Position numbers and translations under genes: made by a program. From positions 1 to 5,891 of the forward strand of contig JAICSL010000119.1 of NCBI GenBank assembly GCA_025936955.1: a stretch of 5,891 nt of DNA, given 5' to 3'. This document shows, in pieces, positions 5,387 through 5,891 of the stretch. A model generated the notes under the pieces. The model had not been told where the DNA came from and did no database searches. It worked only from the letters and a program-made list of their open reading frames with translations. The stretch's first letter is position 1. Every line of letters begins with the position of its first letter. This DNA comes from Nitrososphaeraceae archaeon. GTDB lineage: Archaea; Thermoproteota; Nitrososphaeria; Nitrososphaerales; Nitrososphaeraceae.

Positions 5387-5891
5387 AATTTAGCAGTTTT
5401 ATAGAAATTCTAAATGATAAGAGCATTATCCGGTAGCAAATATCATAATTCTATAATATTGTATTTATTTTAAGGCTAGCTGGTTGCAATTCAATACTAA
5501 AGGAAAATCCTTCATTAGTATTCCTTCGTTTGGCTTATGACAAATAATAGAAGTAGATAGAGTAAACTTGGGTAGTGATATTTGTGATTTTATTCCCATA
5601 ATGGTATGTACGACTTCTCAGATTTGATTATGTTAAGACGTTAAAGGTTCTTGAATAACTATGAATAGTTTTCAATCTCCCGGCCGGTTGATGGAATTCT
5701 CAGATGCATGCATTTACAGAATCACCAGGTAATATTTACTGATTATTTGGAGGATAGATCACATTCAGTATTCTAGATGAGTTATTTCGTTTAAGAGCAA
5801 ATAATCTGGCCAATTAGATCCACATTAAGTAGCGGTACAAGTACAACTGAAAATGCATTGAACAAGGTCGTAAGTAGACTTTACCTCCAGA
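5387..5891. other. Right-hand spacer, no convincing gene
   Basis: About 500 bases upstream of the LLM gene hold no frame I would call. The longest start-codon frames are 23 codons (5661-5732, +) and 22 codons (5711, +). At the far right a frame is open through the edge from about 5794, and TTG at 5858 would give MNKVVSRLYLQ; this could be the start of an outside gene but cannot be judged here. A short GC-rich island, CCGGCCGG (5681-5688), and a 10-base palindrome, ATGCATGCAT (5704-5713), stand out from the AT-rich surroundings. No tRNA or rRNA structure is visible. Confidence 0.45.

Noticed and set aside
5847..5891. Resemblance of 'gaacaaggtcgtaag...cctcc' at the right edge to the 3' end of 16S rRNA
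   Set aside because: Only short scattered words match; the order differs from the 16S end and the surrounding sequence is AT-rich with no rRNA-like structure.
5858..5891. Possible start of a plus-strand gene (TTG, MNKVVSRLYLQ) running off the right edge
   Set aside because: Only 11 codons are visible; ATTAAGTA 28-35 bases upstream is suggestive, but nothing more can be tested in this window.

Overview
This AT-rich window (roughly one third G+C by eye) most likely comes from a soil-type ammonia-oxidising archaeon of the Nitrososphaeria, with a Nitrosocosmicus/Nitrososphaera-like genome as best guess. Three things suggest this. The exported polysaccharide deacetylase has the phrasing I associate with thaumarchaeal paralogues ('KPILDKYGFKASFF', 'FLHCDGYK', 'YLYIKN'). 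The F420-dependent LLM enzyme belongs to the glucose-6-phosphate dehydrogenase group. Several genes start close behind TATA-like boxes without a Shine-Dalgarno sequence, as in leaderless archaeal genes. The assignment rests on protein recognition and style, not on a search.

Layout from left to right. The C-terminal tail of a charged protein enters from the left edge and stops at 138. A 329-base spacer follows; it holds T-tracts and a 93-codon open frame without a start codon. A membrane-anchored protein of unknown function (468-1097, +) then converges on an exported CE4-type polysaccharide deacetylase (1237-2196, -). Just upstream of the deacetylase, on the same strand and in the same frame, lies a possible 41-residue gene (2227-2352) with its own TATA-like box. 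A 73-residue hypothetical (2641-2862, -) and a SAM-dependent methyltransferase of the trans-aconitate methyltransferase type (3148-3933, +) are transcribed divergently. After a 430-base spacer comes the F420-dependent LLM oxidoreductase (4364-5356, -). The last 535 bases hold its promoter region and no convincing gene.

The genes look like independent single-gene transcription units and not a pathway operon: strands alternate, spacers are long, and most units have their own TATA-like element. Two are extracytoplasmic (the anchored protein and the deacetylase, both rich in N-glycosylation sequons) and two are cytoplasmic enzymes. I see no RNA gene, insertion sequence, CRISPR array, toxin-antitoxin pair or defence system.

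The points most worth a second look are in known families. The deacetylase has Tyr where the catalytic-base Asp of the TFDD motif should be, a change that one base could cause. The FGD-like enzyme keeps the cofactor and active-site residues but appears to lack the sugar-phosphate ligands. I found no convincing new system.
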